Below, piece by piece: positions 24,271 to 31,742 of a stretch of DNA of 34,902 bases (positions are counted from its first letter, which is position 1; each line of letters opens with the position of its first letter). Origin of the DNA: an uncultured Collinsella sp. (lineage in GTDB: Bacteria; Actinomycetota; Coriobacteriia; Coriobacteriales; Coriobacteriaceae); contig UQXC01000017.1 of assembly GCA_900544995.1 (NCBI GenBank), forward strand, positions 1 through 34,902, in the 5' to 3' direction. The translations under genes and the position numbers were made by a program. The notes under the pieces are model-generated. The model worked only from the letters and a program-made list of their open reading frames with translations, made no database searches and was not told the origin of the DNA.

Positions 24271-24301
24271 CTATTGAGAAAACTATTCGGTTTTCGTTGC
24301 T

Positions 24302-24341
24302 AACCACCACAATGGGGACAGGCACCTTTGTGGTGGTTTTG
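24302..24341. terminator. Identical second copy of the CCACCACAA terminator
   Basis: This is an exact 40-bp copy of 23932-23971. It lies 14 bp past the stop of the DeoR-type gene and probably ends that minus-strand operon. Confidence 0.65.
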
Positions 24342-24355
24342 GCCTTGTCCCATCG

Positions 24356-25102
24356 CTAGACCGTGATAACGTTGTCCATCGACTGGTACTTGGCGGGCAC
24401 CTCGCCCGCAGTGATGATCGTTGCATCGCGAAAGTCCGCAAACTTGACGGGCGCCACCATGCCAAATTTACTGGCGTCCGAGATTACGAAGCGTTTAGCC
24501 GTATGGCGCATCGAGATACGCTTGACCTGCGCTTCCTCGATATCCGGTGTGGTGAGACCTTGCTCGGCGGCGATGCCATTGGAACCCCAAAAGCCGCAGT
24601 TGAAGTTATAGCGGTCCAGGGTTGCCAAAGCATCGGGGCCAACGAGCGCCTCGGTCTCGGGCTTGAGTTCGCCGCCCAGCACCACGGTGCGCATACCGCG
24701 CAGGGCGAGATGCTGAGCATGGAGCACAGAATCGGTCACATAGGTGACGCCGTCGAGATGCGGAAGATGCTCGATGAGCTTGAGGGTCGTGGAGCCCGAA
24801 TCGATATACACAAAGCTATCGGGCTCCACCAGCGCCGCCGCACGGGCGCAGATACGCTCCTTGTCGTCGTTATGGAGATCGCTGCGCTCGCCGATCGTCA
24901 GGTCGCGCGTCACGTGCGCGCGCTCCAGACTCGTCGCGCCTCCGTGTACCTTGGCGATACGGTGTGCGCGGTCGAGCGTCTGCAGGTCGCGCCGAATGGT
25001 AGACGCCGTCACGCCCAGGGCCTCAGCAAGCTCCGGCACGGTAACCGAGCCGGCCTGCTGCACCATCGACACGATTGCGTTGAGTCTATCTTCCGCAAGC
25101 AT
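24356..25102 (-). CDS. DeoR/GlpR-family transcriptional regulator
   Basis: The 248-residue protein opens with the DeoR winged helix (EDRLNAIVSMVQQAGSVTVPELAEALGVTASTIRRDLQ; recognition helix about 28-45). A sugar-phosphate isomerase-like sensor domain follows, with the family pattern YIDSGSTTLKLIEHL and SDASKFG near the end. Such repressors respond to phosphorylated sugars or nucleosides. The gene follows the Gfo/Idh/MocA oxidoreductase by 3 bp, so the two are co-transcribed and it may repress its own operon. Direct repeats upstream of the operon (26236-26364) are candidate operators. Confidence 0.92.
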   Translation of the reverse strand: MLAEDRLNAIVSMVQQAGSVTVPELAEALGVTASTIRRDLQTLDRAHRIAKVHGGATSLERAHVTRDLTIGERSDLHNDDKERICARAAALVEPDSFVYIDSGSTTLKLIEHLPHLDGVTYVTDSVLHAQHLALRGMRTVVLGGELKPETEALVGPDALATLDRYNFNCGFWGSNGIAAEQGLTTPDIEEAQVKRISMRHTAKRFVISDASKFGMVAPVKFADFRDATIITAGEVPAKYQSMDNVITV

Positions 25103-25105
25103 CGC

Positions 25106-26185
25106 TTACTCCTCCTCGGGGTACACGACTCCCCAGTCGGCGCGGAGCTTGGTCATCAGCTCCATAACATCAGAAGCATAGTCCAGAAGCTCGCGCTTCG
25201 AATCATCGCCGGCAACGGCCTTCTCCAGGTCGGCCATCTCGTAGCACAGAGCGTATGCCTCGGTGCCAGCGTGGACCTCCTCACGGTGACCGTCCGCAGT
25301 CCACACGATGGTCGCATGATCGGCGCGCGGATACTCGTTGACCTCGATATAGCACTTATCGAAACTGATGACCGAGCGCTTGGGCTGTTTGGAGTGGAGT
25401 GTAAGGCTCACGACGCCCAGCTGCTGCTCGGCGTTACGGCAGACAATGCCGCCCGCAACGTCGACACCGGTCTCACAGGTGTTGCCCAGCGAGACAACCT
25501 CAGCGGGCTGGCTCGCCATAAACAGGCGCATGACGGAGAGCGCATACACGCCAATGTCGAGCATGGCGCCGCCGGCAAGGTTGCGATTGTAGAAGCGATT
25601 GGTCAGATCGCCGTACTCCTTGTAGCTGCCAAAGTTGAGCTGAGCGAGATTCATGCGGCCGAACTCGCCAGCATCCATGCGACGGCGCAGCTCCTGATAC
25701 AGCGGCATGTGAAGCACCGTGGTGGCGTCCATAAGGACCACGTTATGCTCGTCGGCGATGGCACGGGCCTCGTCGAGCTCGGCGGAGTTGAGGGTAATGG
25801 CTTTCTCGCAGAGCACATGCTTGCCGGCGGCCAGCGCGGCACGCAGATAGGTGATATGCGTGTTGTGCGGCGTGGTGATATAGACGGCGTCGATGTCCGG
25901 ATCGGCGTAGAGGTCCTCAACCGTCTCGTACACCTTCTCGACACCATACTGCTCGGCAAAAGCCTGGGCCTTGGACAGCGTACGGTTGGCGACACCCGCG
26001 AGCTTGCGACCGGCCAGAGCGAGGGACTGGGCCATTTGGTTGGCGATAACGCCGCACCCGATCACGGCCCAGCGGAGCTCGGGGGTCGTAAAGATATCAT
26101 CGGGGAACGGCTGATCCTGGACCGAGGCAAACGCCGCCTTTGCGGCTGCCGCGGAGTCGAGTGGAACCTGCTTGGAATCTGCCAT
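25106..26185 (-). CDS. Gfo/Idh/MocA-family NAD(P)-dependent oxidoreductase
   Basis: The 359-residue protein has a Rossmann fold (WAVIGCGVIANQMAQSL, about 55-71), the family motif CEKAIT with the catalytic Lys, and a C-terminal alpha/beta domain (GGAMLDIGVYALSVMR). Relatives oxidise or reduce sugars, inositols or sugar derivatives; the substrate is not evident here. The ATG at 26185 has CAGGAGG 6 bp upstream; a longer reading from 26242 runs into the promoter region and is rejected. Together with the DeoR-type regulator it likely serves a sugar-derivative pathway whose other genes lie elsewhere. Confidence 0.9.
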   Translation of the reverse strand: MADSKQVPLDSAAAAKAAFASVQDQPFPDDIFTTPELRWAVIGCGVIANQMAQSLALAGRKLAGVANRTLSKAQAFAEQYGVEKVYETVEDLYADPDIDAVYITTPHNTHITYLRAALAAGKHVLCEKAITLNSAELDEARAIADEHNVVLMDATTVLHMPLYQELRRRMDAGEFGRMNLAQLNFGSYKEYGDLTNRFYNRNLAGGAMLDIGVYALSVMRLFMASQPAEVVSLGNTCETGVDVAGGIVCRNAEQQLGVVSLTLHSKQPKRSVISFDKCYIEVNEYPRADHATIVWTADGHREEVHAGTEAYALCYEMADLEKAVAGDDSKRELLDYASDVMELMTKLRADWGVVYPEEE

Positions 26186-26235
26186 GAATGCCTCCTGCGT
26201 CGTGAAAAGTCTTTCAATTCTGACAGCTATATATT

Positions 26236-26364
26236 CGCACAAATACGCGTGTATGTGCGTACTTCTGCGTATATAACCGCCAAACGGTCAAAATACAACC
26301 GCAGACGGCGCATATACACGCATGGTCACGCAATCCTGCGCACGCAAATACGCACAAATGCGCA
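26236..26364. promoter_or_regulatory. Cluster of CGCACAAATACGC-type repeats, candidate DeoR operators
   Basis: CGCACAAATACGC occurs at 26236-26248. A denser block at 26343-26364 contains CGCAAATACGCACAAATGCG. Related TGCGTAT and TGTGCG words lie between them. They are upstream of the oxidoreductase-DeoR operon. The remaining 26365-26566 shows no gene. Confidence 0.4.
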
Positions 26365-26566
26365 CTAATCATTGCTCAGAGACGGGGAATTCTACTTAGA
26401 ACTTCAAAGACAGGATGATCCGCTTCACCACGTCACTCATGGCGCGCTGCAACTCTAAGGACCGTCCCAAACTGCCGACAGAAAAGGAACGTCCCCAGGC
26501 GCCGGCATTTCAAGAGCACTCATTTAAGTCTGTCCCCAATGAGTGGGAGTAATCAGAGACCCTTTG

Positions 26567-26600
26567 CGAGGGAGGTCGGAAACGGCCTCCCTCGTTTTTA
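26567..26600 (+). terminator. Terminator-like hairpin left of the IS200 remnant
   Basis: CGAGGGAGG (26567-26575) pairs with CCTCCCTCG (26586-26594), followed by TTTTTATT. No upstream plus-strand gene is visible; it may shield the mobile element or be part of it. Confidence 0.6.
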
Positions 26601-26602
26601 TT

Positions 26603-26803
26603 CATGGACTTTAGTCCGTGCCGCACGGCACGCGCGGCATAGAAAGCCACCCGCTCAGCGGGTGGAGGCCAATTTCCGCTACGCGACAAAAACCTTCCCC
26701 CTAGCATGAGGATTGTTCAGATCATCATGCTAGGGGGAATGTGATTGCTGTGGCCCAGAAAGCCGACAGCCTCGCGCACACGAAATGGCTATGCAAGTAC
26801 CGC
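26603..26803 (+). mobile_element. Left-end remnant of an IS200/IS605-family element
   Basis: A string of hairpins (CATGGAC/GTCCGTG at 26603-26620; CCACCCGC/GCGGGTGG at 26647-26665) leads to a perfect 15-bp stem (26695-26709 with 26725-26739). That last stem contains the AGGGGG ribosome site, as in IS200 where a hairpin limits tnpA translation. The start of tnpA follows and is cut after about 18 codons. The right end is missing, so the element cannot move. Confidence 0.65.
26750..26803 (+). pseudogene. tnpA: tnpA stub, IS200-type transposase
   Basis: Reading from the GTG at 26750, the first residues (AQKADSLAHTKWLCKYRI) match the conserved N-terminus of IS200 TnpA, normally about 130-150 residues. 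After KYRI the sequence changes to an unrelated frame. The HUH motif and catalytic Tyr are absent. Confidence 0.7.
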
Positions 26804-26805
26804 AT

Positions 26806-27027
26806 CGCACCGAGGTCAAGCTCGTCGCCGCCATCGCCGAGAAGCACCCCAAGGTGCGCTTTGCCGTGAGCTACACCTCGGCCTACGCCGACCTTTACGA
26901 CCGCATGGAGCAGGCCCTGCGCGAGCGCGTGGCCAACGCGGTGGAGATCGTCCGCTCCGACATCAGCCCCGCGCTTCTTGTCCACACCGGTCCAAACCTC
27001 GTGGGTGTAGCGGTCCAGGGACTCTAG
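26806..27027 (+). pseudogene. 3' end of a DegV-like fatty-acid-binding protein gene
   Basis: The last ~72 residues (TEVKLVAAIAEKHPKVRFAV..., ending HTGPNLVGVAVQGL) resemble the C-terminus of DegV-family proteins, which are about 280 residues and end in an HTGPG-like motif. The frame differs from that of the tnpA stub, and the junction is near 26800-26810. The 5' part of the gene has been lost. The family call rests on the C-terminal motif only. Confidence 0.5.
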
Positions 27028-27060
27028 CGGAGGCGGGGCGTTCTGCCCAAAAACAAATGC

Positions 27061-27110
27061 AAAAGACGAGCGCTTCTTGCCGCCCAATTGGCAAGAAGCG
27101 CTCGTCTTTT
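27061..27110. terminator. Strong bidirectional terminator (21-bp perfect stem)
   Basis: The arms 27061-27081 and 27090-27110 are exact reverse complements (AAAAGACGAGCGC... with ...GCGCTCGTCTTTT), with an 8-nt loop and T runs on both strands. It ends the DegV remnant and the carbohydrate operon. Confidence 0.85.
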
Positions 27111-27142
27111 CTTAACGCGTTGTATGGCGGAGAGAGCGCAAG

Positions 27143-27877
27143 TCACGCGAGCGCCCTTCTTGCCAGCTCGGCCGCGCCGAGGACGATGCGGTGAGGCGAG
27201 TACATGAGCACGAGGTTCGCACACATCTGCCCCAGATAATCCCCCTCGAGCATCCACACCTCATCGTTGTCCGCGAGCTCGGCCGCGGGCTTTCCCCAGC
27301 GCGCGGCGATGGCGGGGCCGGAGGCGAGGCCCTCGAGGCAGCTCGCGTGGCTCGGGCAGACGCAGCGTCCTTCCTCGGTGGGACGGGTCCTTACCAGCAT
27401 GTGGCCGGCCTCGGGGTGCAGCATGCCGTGAAGGAGCCTGCCCGCGCACATGACGCCCGCGCCCACGCCGGTGCCGATGGTCACGTAGACGGCGTCCTTG
27501 AGCCCCTTGCAGCAGCCGAAGACCGCTTCGCCGAGGCAGGCAACGTTCACGTCCGTATCGTAGGCCACCGGAATCCCGAGGGCGTCGGCAAACGCGGCGC
27601 GAAGACCATAGCCTCGCCACGCGAGCTTGGGCGTTTGGAGGATGGAGCCGTAGCGCTCGTCGGCGGGGTCGACGCAGGTCGGGCCGAAGGCGCCGATGCC
27701 CAACGCGTCCACATCGCGGGCGGCGAACCACTCGATCATCTGCGGGACGGTCTCGGCGGGCGCAAGCGTCGGGGTCTCCATACGGTCGAGGACCTCGCCG
27801 TCGCCGGACACCACGGCACAGACCATCTTGGTCCCGCCGGCCTCGAGGGCGCCGAGCCTCATTTGCTTTTCGCTCAT
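27143..27877 (-). CDS. ROK-family sugar kinase (fructokinase-like), C-terminally short
   Basis: ROK kinases phosphorylate free sugars with ATP. The N-terminal ATP site (GALEAGGTKMVCAVV), the catalytic DTDVN motif (about 129-133), the GTGVGAG loop and the zinc motif CVCPSHASCLEG are all present; this zinc variant is typical of fructokinase-like members. The protein stops at 244 residues (HRIVLGAAELARRALA), where relatives continue through GGGV for about 45-50 more. Only 32 bp separate the stop from the terminator, so the missing end is not simply frameshifted. It may be inactive or weakened. It is the last gene of the PTS-GH172 operon, with AAGGAGG before its ATG. Confidence 0.8.
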   Translation of the reverse strand: MSEKQMRLGALEAGGTKMVCAVVSGDGEVLDRMETPTLAPAETVPQMIEWFAARDVDALGIGAFGPTCVDPADERYGSILQTPKLAWRGYGLRAAFADALGIPVAYDTDVNVACLGEAVFGCCKGLKDAVYVTIGTGVGAGVMCAGRLLHGMLHPEAGHMLVRTRPTEEGRCVCPSHASCLEGLASGPAIAARWGKPAAELADNDEVWMLEGDYLGQMCANLVLMYSPHRIVLGAAELARRALA

Positions 27878-27956
27878 GCGATCCTCCTTACAAAGGGACG
27901 CCCGCAGTCATGGTCAACCGCGGACGCCCATAACGTTGGCTTGTTTCGAGGCGACC

Positions 27957-29081
27957 CTACCTGGGCACGCGGTCCTGCCTTGCGGCAAACGGGGCGAGCA
28001 CGGCGTGCGGTTCGCTTTGGTACCAGTAGGCGACGGTGGAGATGTCGTCCTCGCGCTCGTAGAGCTTGATGTCGTCGTTGCCGAGGTCCTGGAACGTCAC
28101 GCGCAGGTCCTCCTTGAACGAGATCGGGTCGGGAAGGTGCCACCTGTAGAGGCCGTGCCTGGGCAGCGCGTCGTCGTTGGTCGCGAGCATCGGGTTCGGG
28201 TTCGGCTTGCCCGCGCTGAAGCGGTCGCGCGTGGCGTCGCGCGTCGAGCGGTACGGGTAGCCGGCGAACAGTGTGTTGAAGCACTGCGCCTCGGGCAGCG
28301 CGTGGGGCGGCCTGTCGAGGAAGGCCCAGGCACCGCCAAAGTAGTCCTCGGCTCCCGTCGAGGTGACCGTGGGGAACTCCTCGTCGCCGTCGAGGAAGAA
28401 CTTCATCTCGCCCTCGCCCCACCAATAGCGCTCCAGGGCGCACAGGGCCATGTAGGTGCCGACGTAGTAGCCCTTACCGCGCACGCCGTCGAGCACGGTG
28501 TAGTCGACGCCCCTGCGGGTGCTGCGCTCGCGGTTAAAACGGGCGTGGAAGTACATGGCGTCGTCCGGCACGTCGGTGAGCGCGTAGTTGAACGTGTAGA
28601 AGATGTACTTAATGAACCCGGGGTGCTCGCTCGTAAGCGTGACTTTGGTGTGCTTCCTGAAGGGCATCTCGAAGTAGCAGTTCATGCCGCCCGTCGGGTT
28701 CACGCAGATGGGCATCGAGTTGACGATGGCGCGCTCACCGAAGCCGTTGCAGAAGAAGTCGCCGACAGGGCACTCGACCGAGGGGGTCTCCTCGTCGTCC
28801 CAGTAGAAGCGCAGCACGAGGTCGCGCATGACGAAGCTGCCGGCGGCGGTCTTGTCGGGGACGGTCATCCAGATGTGGCGGATGATGCCGGGGCCCTCGA
28901 TGTCCGCGAGCGTGATGGTCTCGCCGGACTCAAGGGGCACGCAGCACGAGCCCTTGCGGCCGACGCCGAGGTGGCTGGCCGACATGGCGGCGTGGCCCTT
29001 CTCGCCCGTGATGTTCTCGGGGGTGATGGCGCGGCTTTCTTCACCGCCGTGCATCCACACGTCTTTAAGGAACTCTCTCAT
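27957..29081 (-). CDS. Glycoside hydrolase family 172 (DUF2961) protein
   Basis: The 374-residue protein has the GH172 pattern WGEGEMKFFLDGDEEFPTVTSTGAEDYF (residues 221-248); Glu223/225 and Glu245 are the probable catalytic pair. There is no signal peptide, so it acts in the cytoplasm. Known GH172 enzymes cleave alpha-D-fructofuranosides, difructose dianhydride I or D-arabinofuranosides. Its place between PTS genes and a ROK kinase suggests hydrolysis of an imported, possibly phosphorylated, fructose- or arabinose-containing oligosaccharide. GAGGAGG lies before the ATG, 12 bp after the IIA gene. The substrate is an inference from context. Confidence 0.85.
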   Translation of the reverse strand: MREFLKDVWMHGGEESRAITPENITGEKGHAAMSASHLGVGRKGSCCVPLESGETITLADIEGPGIIRHIWMTVPDKTAAGSFVMRDLVLRFYWDDEETPSVECPVGDFFCNGFGERAIVNSMPICVNPTGGMNCYFEMPFRKHTKVTLTSEHPGFIKYIFYTFNYALTDVPDDAMYFHARFNRERSTRRGVDYTVLDGVRGKGYYVGTYMALCALERYWWGEGEMKFFLDGDEEFPTVTSTGAEDYFGGAWAFLDRPPHALPEAQCFNTLFAGYPYRSTRDATRDRFSAGKPNPNPMLATNDDALPRHGLYRWHLPDPISFKEDLRVTFQDLGNDDIKLYEREDDISTVAYWYQSEPHAVLAPFAARQDRVPR

Positions 29082-29093
29082 CGTCGACCTCCT

Positions 29094-29492
29094 CTATTCG
29101 TCGTCTTCGCACTCGGCGGAACTGGCACCGTTCACGTAGACGATCTGCTGGCGCGCCTCGTCGACGAGGGCGTCGAAGTCGAGTTTCTCGTCGGGGCGCG
29201 CGAGCGCGACCGTCATGGCGAGCGGGAGGTTGACACCCGCGATCACGTGGATCCGGTCGGAGGCGAAGCGGGAGAAGCGCTGGTTCACGCTGCCGCCGAG
29301 CGCGTCGGTAAGGACGACGACCTCGTCAGTGCCCGAAAGCGCCGCCTCGACCGCCGCGTCGAGCCCCTCGCCGTTGTCGTTCACGTAGGCGCAAACGGCG
29401 GTGACGGCGTCGCTCTTACCCGTAAGGAACTCGAGGGTGTCCTTGAAGCCCTGGGCGAGAAGGGAATGGCTCGCCACAACTATCTTTCTCAT
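29094..29492 (-). CDS. PTS mannose/fructose-class EIIA
   Basis: The 132-residue protein begins MRKIVVASHSLLAQGFKDTL; His9 is the phosphorylation site of the mannose-class IIA family. It receives phosphate from HPr and passes it to IIB. The Asp/Gly pattern TDALGGSVNQRF is also typical. It is a free-standing IIA rather than an IIAB fusion as in E. coli ManX. It lies after IID, an unusual order with IIA at the end. Confidence 0.9.
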   Translation of the reverse strand: MRKIVVASHSLLAQGFKDTLEFLTGKSDAVTAVCAYVNDNGEGLDAAVEAALSGTDEVVVLTDALGGSVNQRFSRFASDRIHVIAGVNLPLAMTVALARPDEKLDFDALVDEARQQIVYVNGASSAECEDDE

Positions 29493-29518
29493 TGATTCAC
29501 CAATCTCTTGGGTCGAAG

Positions 29519-30349
29519 CTAGGCGAGGATGCCGGCGGCGGAGGCGACCATCGCGAGGACGATCACCACGAGGATGAGGGCCGTCATGCTCGCGTTCTTC
29601 TTGGTAAGAAGGTAATACGCGCTTCCCGTGATGGCGGCGGGGATCATGGCAGGCAGGATCTTGTCGAGCAGCGGCTGAATCTCCATCGAGACGTCGCCGA
29701 AGCTGAAGCTAATCGGGCAGGTGACGCCGATGACCGAGGCGATGAGGCAGCCGACCACGGTGAGGCCGAGCACGGAGGCGGCGGCAGTGAGGTTGGGAAG
29801 CTTCTCGCTGAAGTCGGTGACGAGCTTCACACCCTGCTTGTAGCCGAACTCGAGGGCGTGCATGCGGACCCAGAAGATGGCCAGGATGAGCGCGAACCAG
29901 ATGCCGGCTCCCACGGGGTTGCCCTCGATGGCCATGTAGGCGGCGATGGAGCCCATGATGGTCGGGATCATGGTCATGAGCAGGGAGTCGCCGACGCCGG
30001 CGAGCGGTCCCATGGTGCCGATCTTCAGGTCTTGGACGGCGTCCGCCGCCGCGAGGCCGTCACGCTCCTCCATGGCCACGCAGGCGCCGAGGATGATGGC
30101 GGCGAGCCAAGGCTGGGTGTTGTAGTAGCGGAAGTGGTTGTTGAGCGCTTGCTTATAGTCCTCGTCGTTCGTGTAGATCTTCCTCAGGATCGGCGAGAGG
30201 GCGTAGGCGACCGAGGCGCCCTGCTGGGTCTGGTAGTTGAAGGTGCACACGCTCATGAGCCAGCGCCAGTTCGCGTTGCGCAGGTCCTTCTTGGTGACCT
30301 TATAGCCGGAGGGCTTGCCCTCGGCGACGGTGATGTTCTCGTTTTCCAT
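29519..30349 (-). CDS. PTS mannose-class EIID membrane subunit
   Basis: The 276-residue protein shows the IID family start (NWRWLMSVCTFNYQTQQGASVAYALSPIL), a central GVGDSLLMTMIPTIMGSIAAYMA region and a C-terminal membrane helix. With IIC it forms the sugar channel. It starts 2 bp after the IIC stop, with GAGAGG upstream, so the two are translated together. Confidence 0.93.
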   Translation of the reverse strand: MENENITVAEGKPSGYKVTKKDLRNANWRWLMSVCTFNYQTQQGASVAYALSPILRKIYTNDEDYKQALNNHFRYYNTQPWLAAIILGACVAMEERDGLAAADAVQDLKIGTMGPLAGVGDSLLMTMIPTIMGSIAAYMAIEGNPVGAGIWFALILAIFWVRMHALEFGYKQGVKLVTDFSEKLPNLTAAASVLGLTVVGCLIASVIGVTCPISFSFGDVSMEIQPLLDKILPAMIPAAITGSAYYLLTKKNASMTALILVVIVLAMVASAAGILA

Positions 30350-30351
30350 GG

Positions 30352-31137
30352 TTACTCATCCTCTCCGATGAAGGCGTCTGCGGAAGCGTGGGCGGTGAGC
30401 TCGGCGTCCTTCTCGGCACGCTGATAGAACGCGATCGCGAGGGCAACGCCGACGATGGCGGCACCGATGATGGGCACGTTCAGGAAAGCCGAGAGGAAGA
30501 AACCGGCGAGCAGGTACTGGAAGTACTTGGCGGTTGGCATGTAGCGGAGCAGCATGGCGATACCGATGGCCGGGAGCATCTTGCCGGCGAGGGTGAGGCC
30601 GGAGAGGAACCACTGGGGCATGACCTCGAGGAGCCAGTTGACGGCGGGCTGGCCGAGCGTCACGGAGACAAAGACGGGCAGGGCGGCGCACAGGCCGAAG
30701 AGCGCGGGGCAGACCCACAGGATGGCGTTCATCTGATTGAACTTACCCTCGTTGCAGAACTTCTGGGACTTCTCGACGACAAAGCCGTTGAGGATCTTGA
30801 CGACGACGTCGAGCTGGATGCCGAGCATGCCGACCGGCAGGCCGATGGCGAGGCCCGTGTCGGAGCCCAGGGTCACGCCGTAGGCGGTGGCGATGATGGC
30901 CATCGTGCCGTAATCGGGAATCGACGAGCCGCCGAAGCCCGCGACGCCGAGCTGCATGAGCTGGATGGTGCCGCCGATGACGAGGCCGGTCTGCCAGTCG
31001 CCCATGACCACGCCGGTGATAAGGCCCCAGAAGACGGCATAGTTGACGAAGATCATCGGGATGCCGTAGTAGTCCACGTGCTTGATGAAGGCAAGCAGGG
31101 TCAAAAGGACGACCTGCAGGATAGTGAAGTTGACCAT
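30352..31137 (-). CDS. PTS mannose-class EIIC membrane subunit
   Basis: The 261-residue hydrophobic protein has the mannose-class IIC layout: VLLTLLAFIKHVDYYGIP at the start, GVVMGDWQTGLVIGGTIQLMQLGVAGFGGSSIPD, and a late segment with GVALAIAFYQ. It forms the substrate translocation path together with IID. AAGGAGGG lies before the ATG, 9 bp after the IIB stop codon. Confidence 0.93.
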   Translation of the reverse strand: MVNFTILQVVLLTLLAFIKHVDYYGIPMIFVNYAVFWGLITGVVMGDWQTGLVIGGTIQLMQLGVAGFGGSSIPDYGTMAIIATAYGVTLGSDTGLAIGLPVGMLGIQLDVVVKILNGFVVEKSQKFCNEGKFNQMNAILWVCPALFGLCAALPVFVSVTLGQPAVNWLLEVMPQWFLSGLTLAGKMLPAIGIAMLLRYMPTAKYFQYLLAGFFLSAFLNVPIIGAAIVGVALAIAFYQRAEKDAELTAHASADAFIGEDE

Positions 31138-31146
31138 GATCCCTCC

Positions 31147-31620
31147 TTAGATGAGGTCGGCGACGGAGACGGGCTTGTCGGCGGGCACGAACTGTGCCGT
31201 CACCTTGACGCCGTGGGCGATGAGCGCCTTGTAGCTTTGGACGTTCTCGGCAGAGGCATAGGCGCGCTGGGTGAGCTGGACGCCGCCCTCCTTGACAAGA
31301 GAGCCGCCGACGATCAGCGACGGGAGCTCGATGCCCGACTCGACCAGGTGAAGCATCGTCTCGGGTTCCTTGGCGATGACAAAGACCTTCTCGCGGTCGT
31401 ACTTGCCCGCCGCGAAGTTCTTGAGCGCGGTCTCCTCGGAGATGATCGAGACGGCCATGCCCGCGGGGCGCGCCATCCTCATGGTGGACTTCAGGACCTC
31501 GTCGCCGGCGACCTTGTCGTCGATGACCATGACTCGGGTTGCGCCCGACACCGGGGCCCACTGCGTCACGATGATGCCGTGAAGCAGGCGATTGTCGATT
31601 CGTGCCATAACAACACTCAT
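31147..31620 (-). CDS. PTS mannose/fructose-class EIIB
   Basis: The 157-residue protein starts MSVVMARIDNRLLHGIIVTQW; His14 is the phosphorylated residue of the mannose-class IIB family, which transfers phosphate to the incoming sugar. I start it at the ATG at 31620, with AGGAG 6 bp upstream; an upstream in-frame start at 31656 has no ribosome site. It is the first structural gene after the LevR-like regulator, 122 bp away. That gap contains a weak hairpin but no clear sigma-70 promoter and no GG-N10-GC sigma-54 pattern. Confidence 0.92.
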   Translation of the reverse strand: MSVVMARIDNRLLHGIIVTQWAPVSGATRVMVIDDKVAGDEVLKSTMRMARPAGMAVSIISEETALKNFAAGKYDREKVFVIAKEPETMLHLVESGIELPSLIVGGSLVKEGGVQLTQRAYASAENVQSYKALIAHGVKVTAQFVPADKPVSVADLI

Positions 31621-31742
31621 GTTTGCTCCTATCAAATCAAGTTTTTCATTCAGCACTGCCTTGGCGCTATCCGGATTCGCGCCGGGCGAGGGATTATCGG
31701 ATTATTGAAGACGCGCGGTCAGCTCGTGACGGCGCGGGGGGG

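Noticed and set aside
27696..29495. 599-codon plus-strand frame opposite ROK, GH172 and IIA
   Set aside because: Covers three recognisable minus-strand genes; composition is typical of antisense translation.
31621..31742. Sigma-54 promoter before the PTS genes
   Set aside because: Checked for GG-N10-GC on the minus strand; no match, and the regulator lacks GAFTGA.
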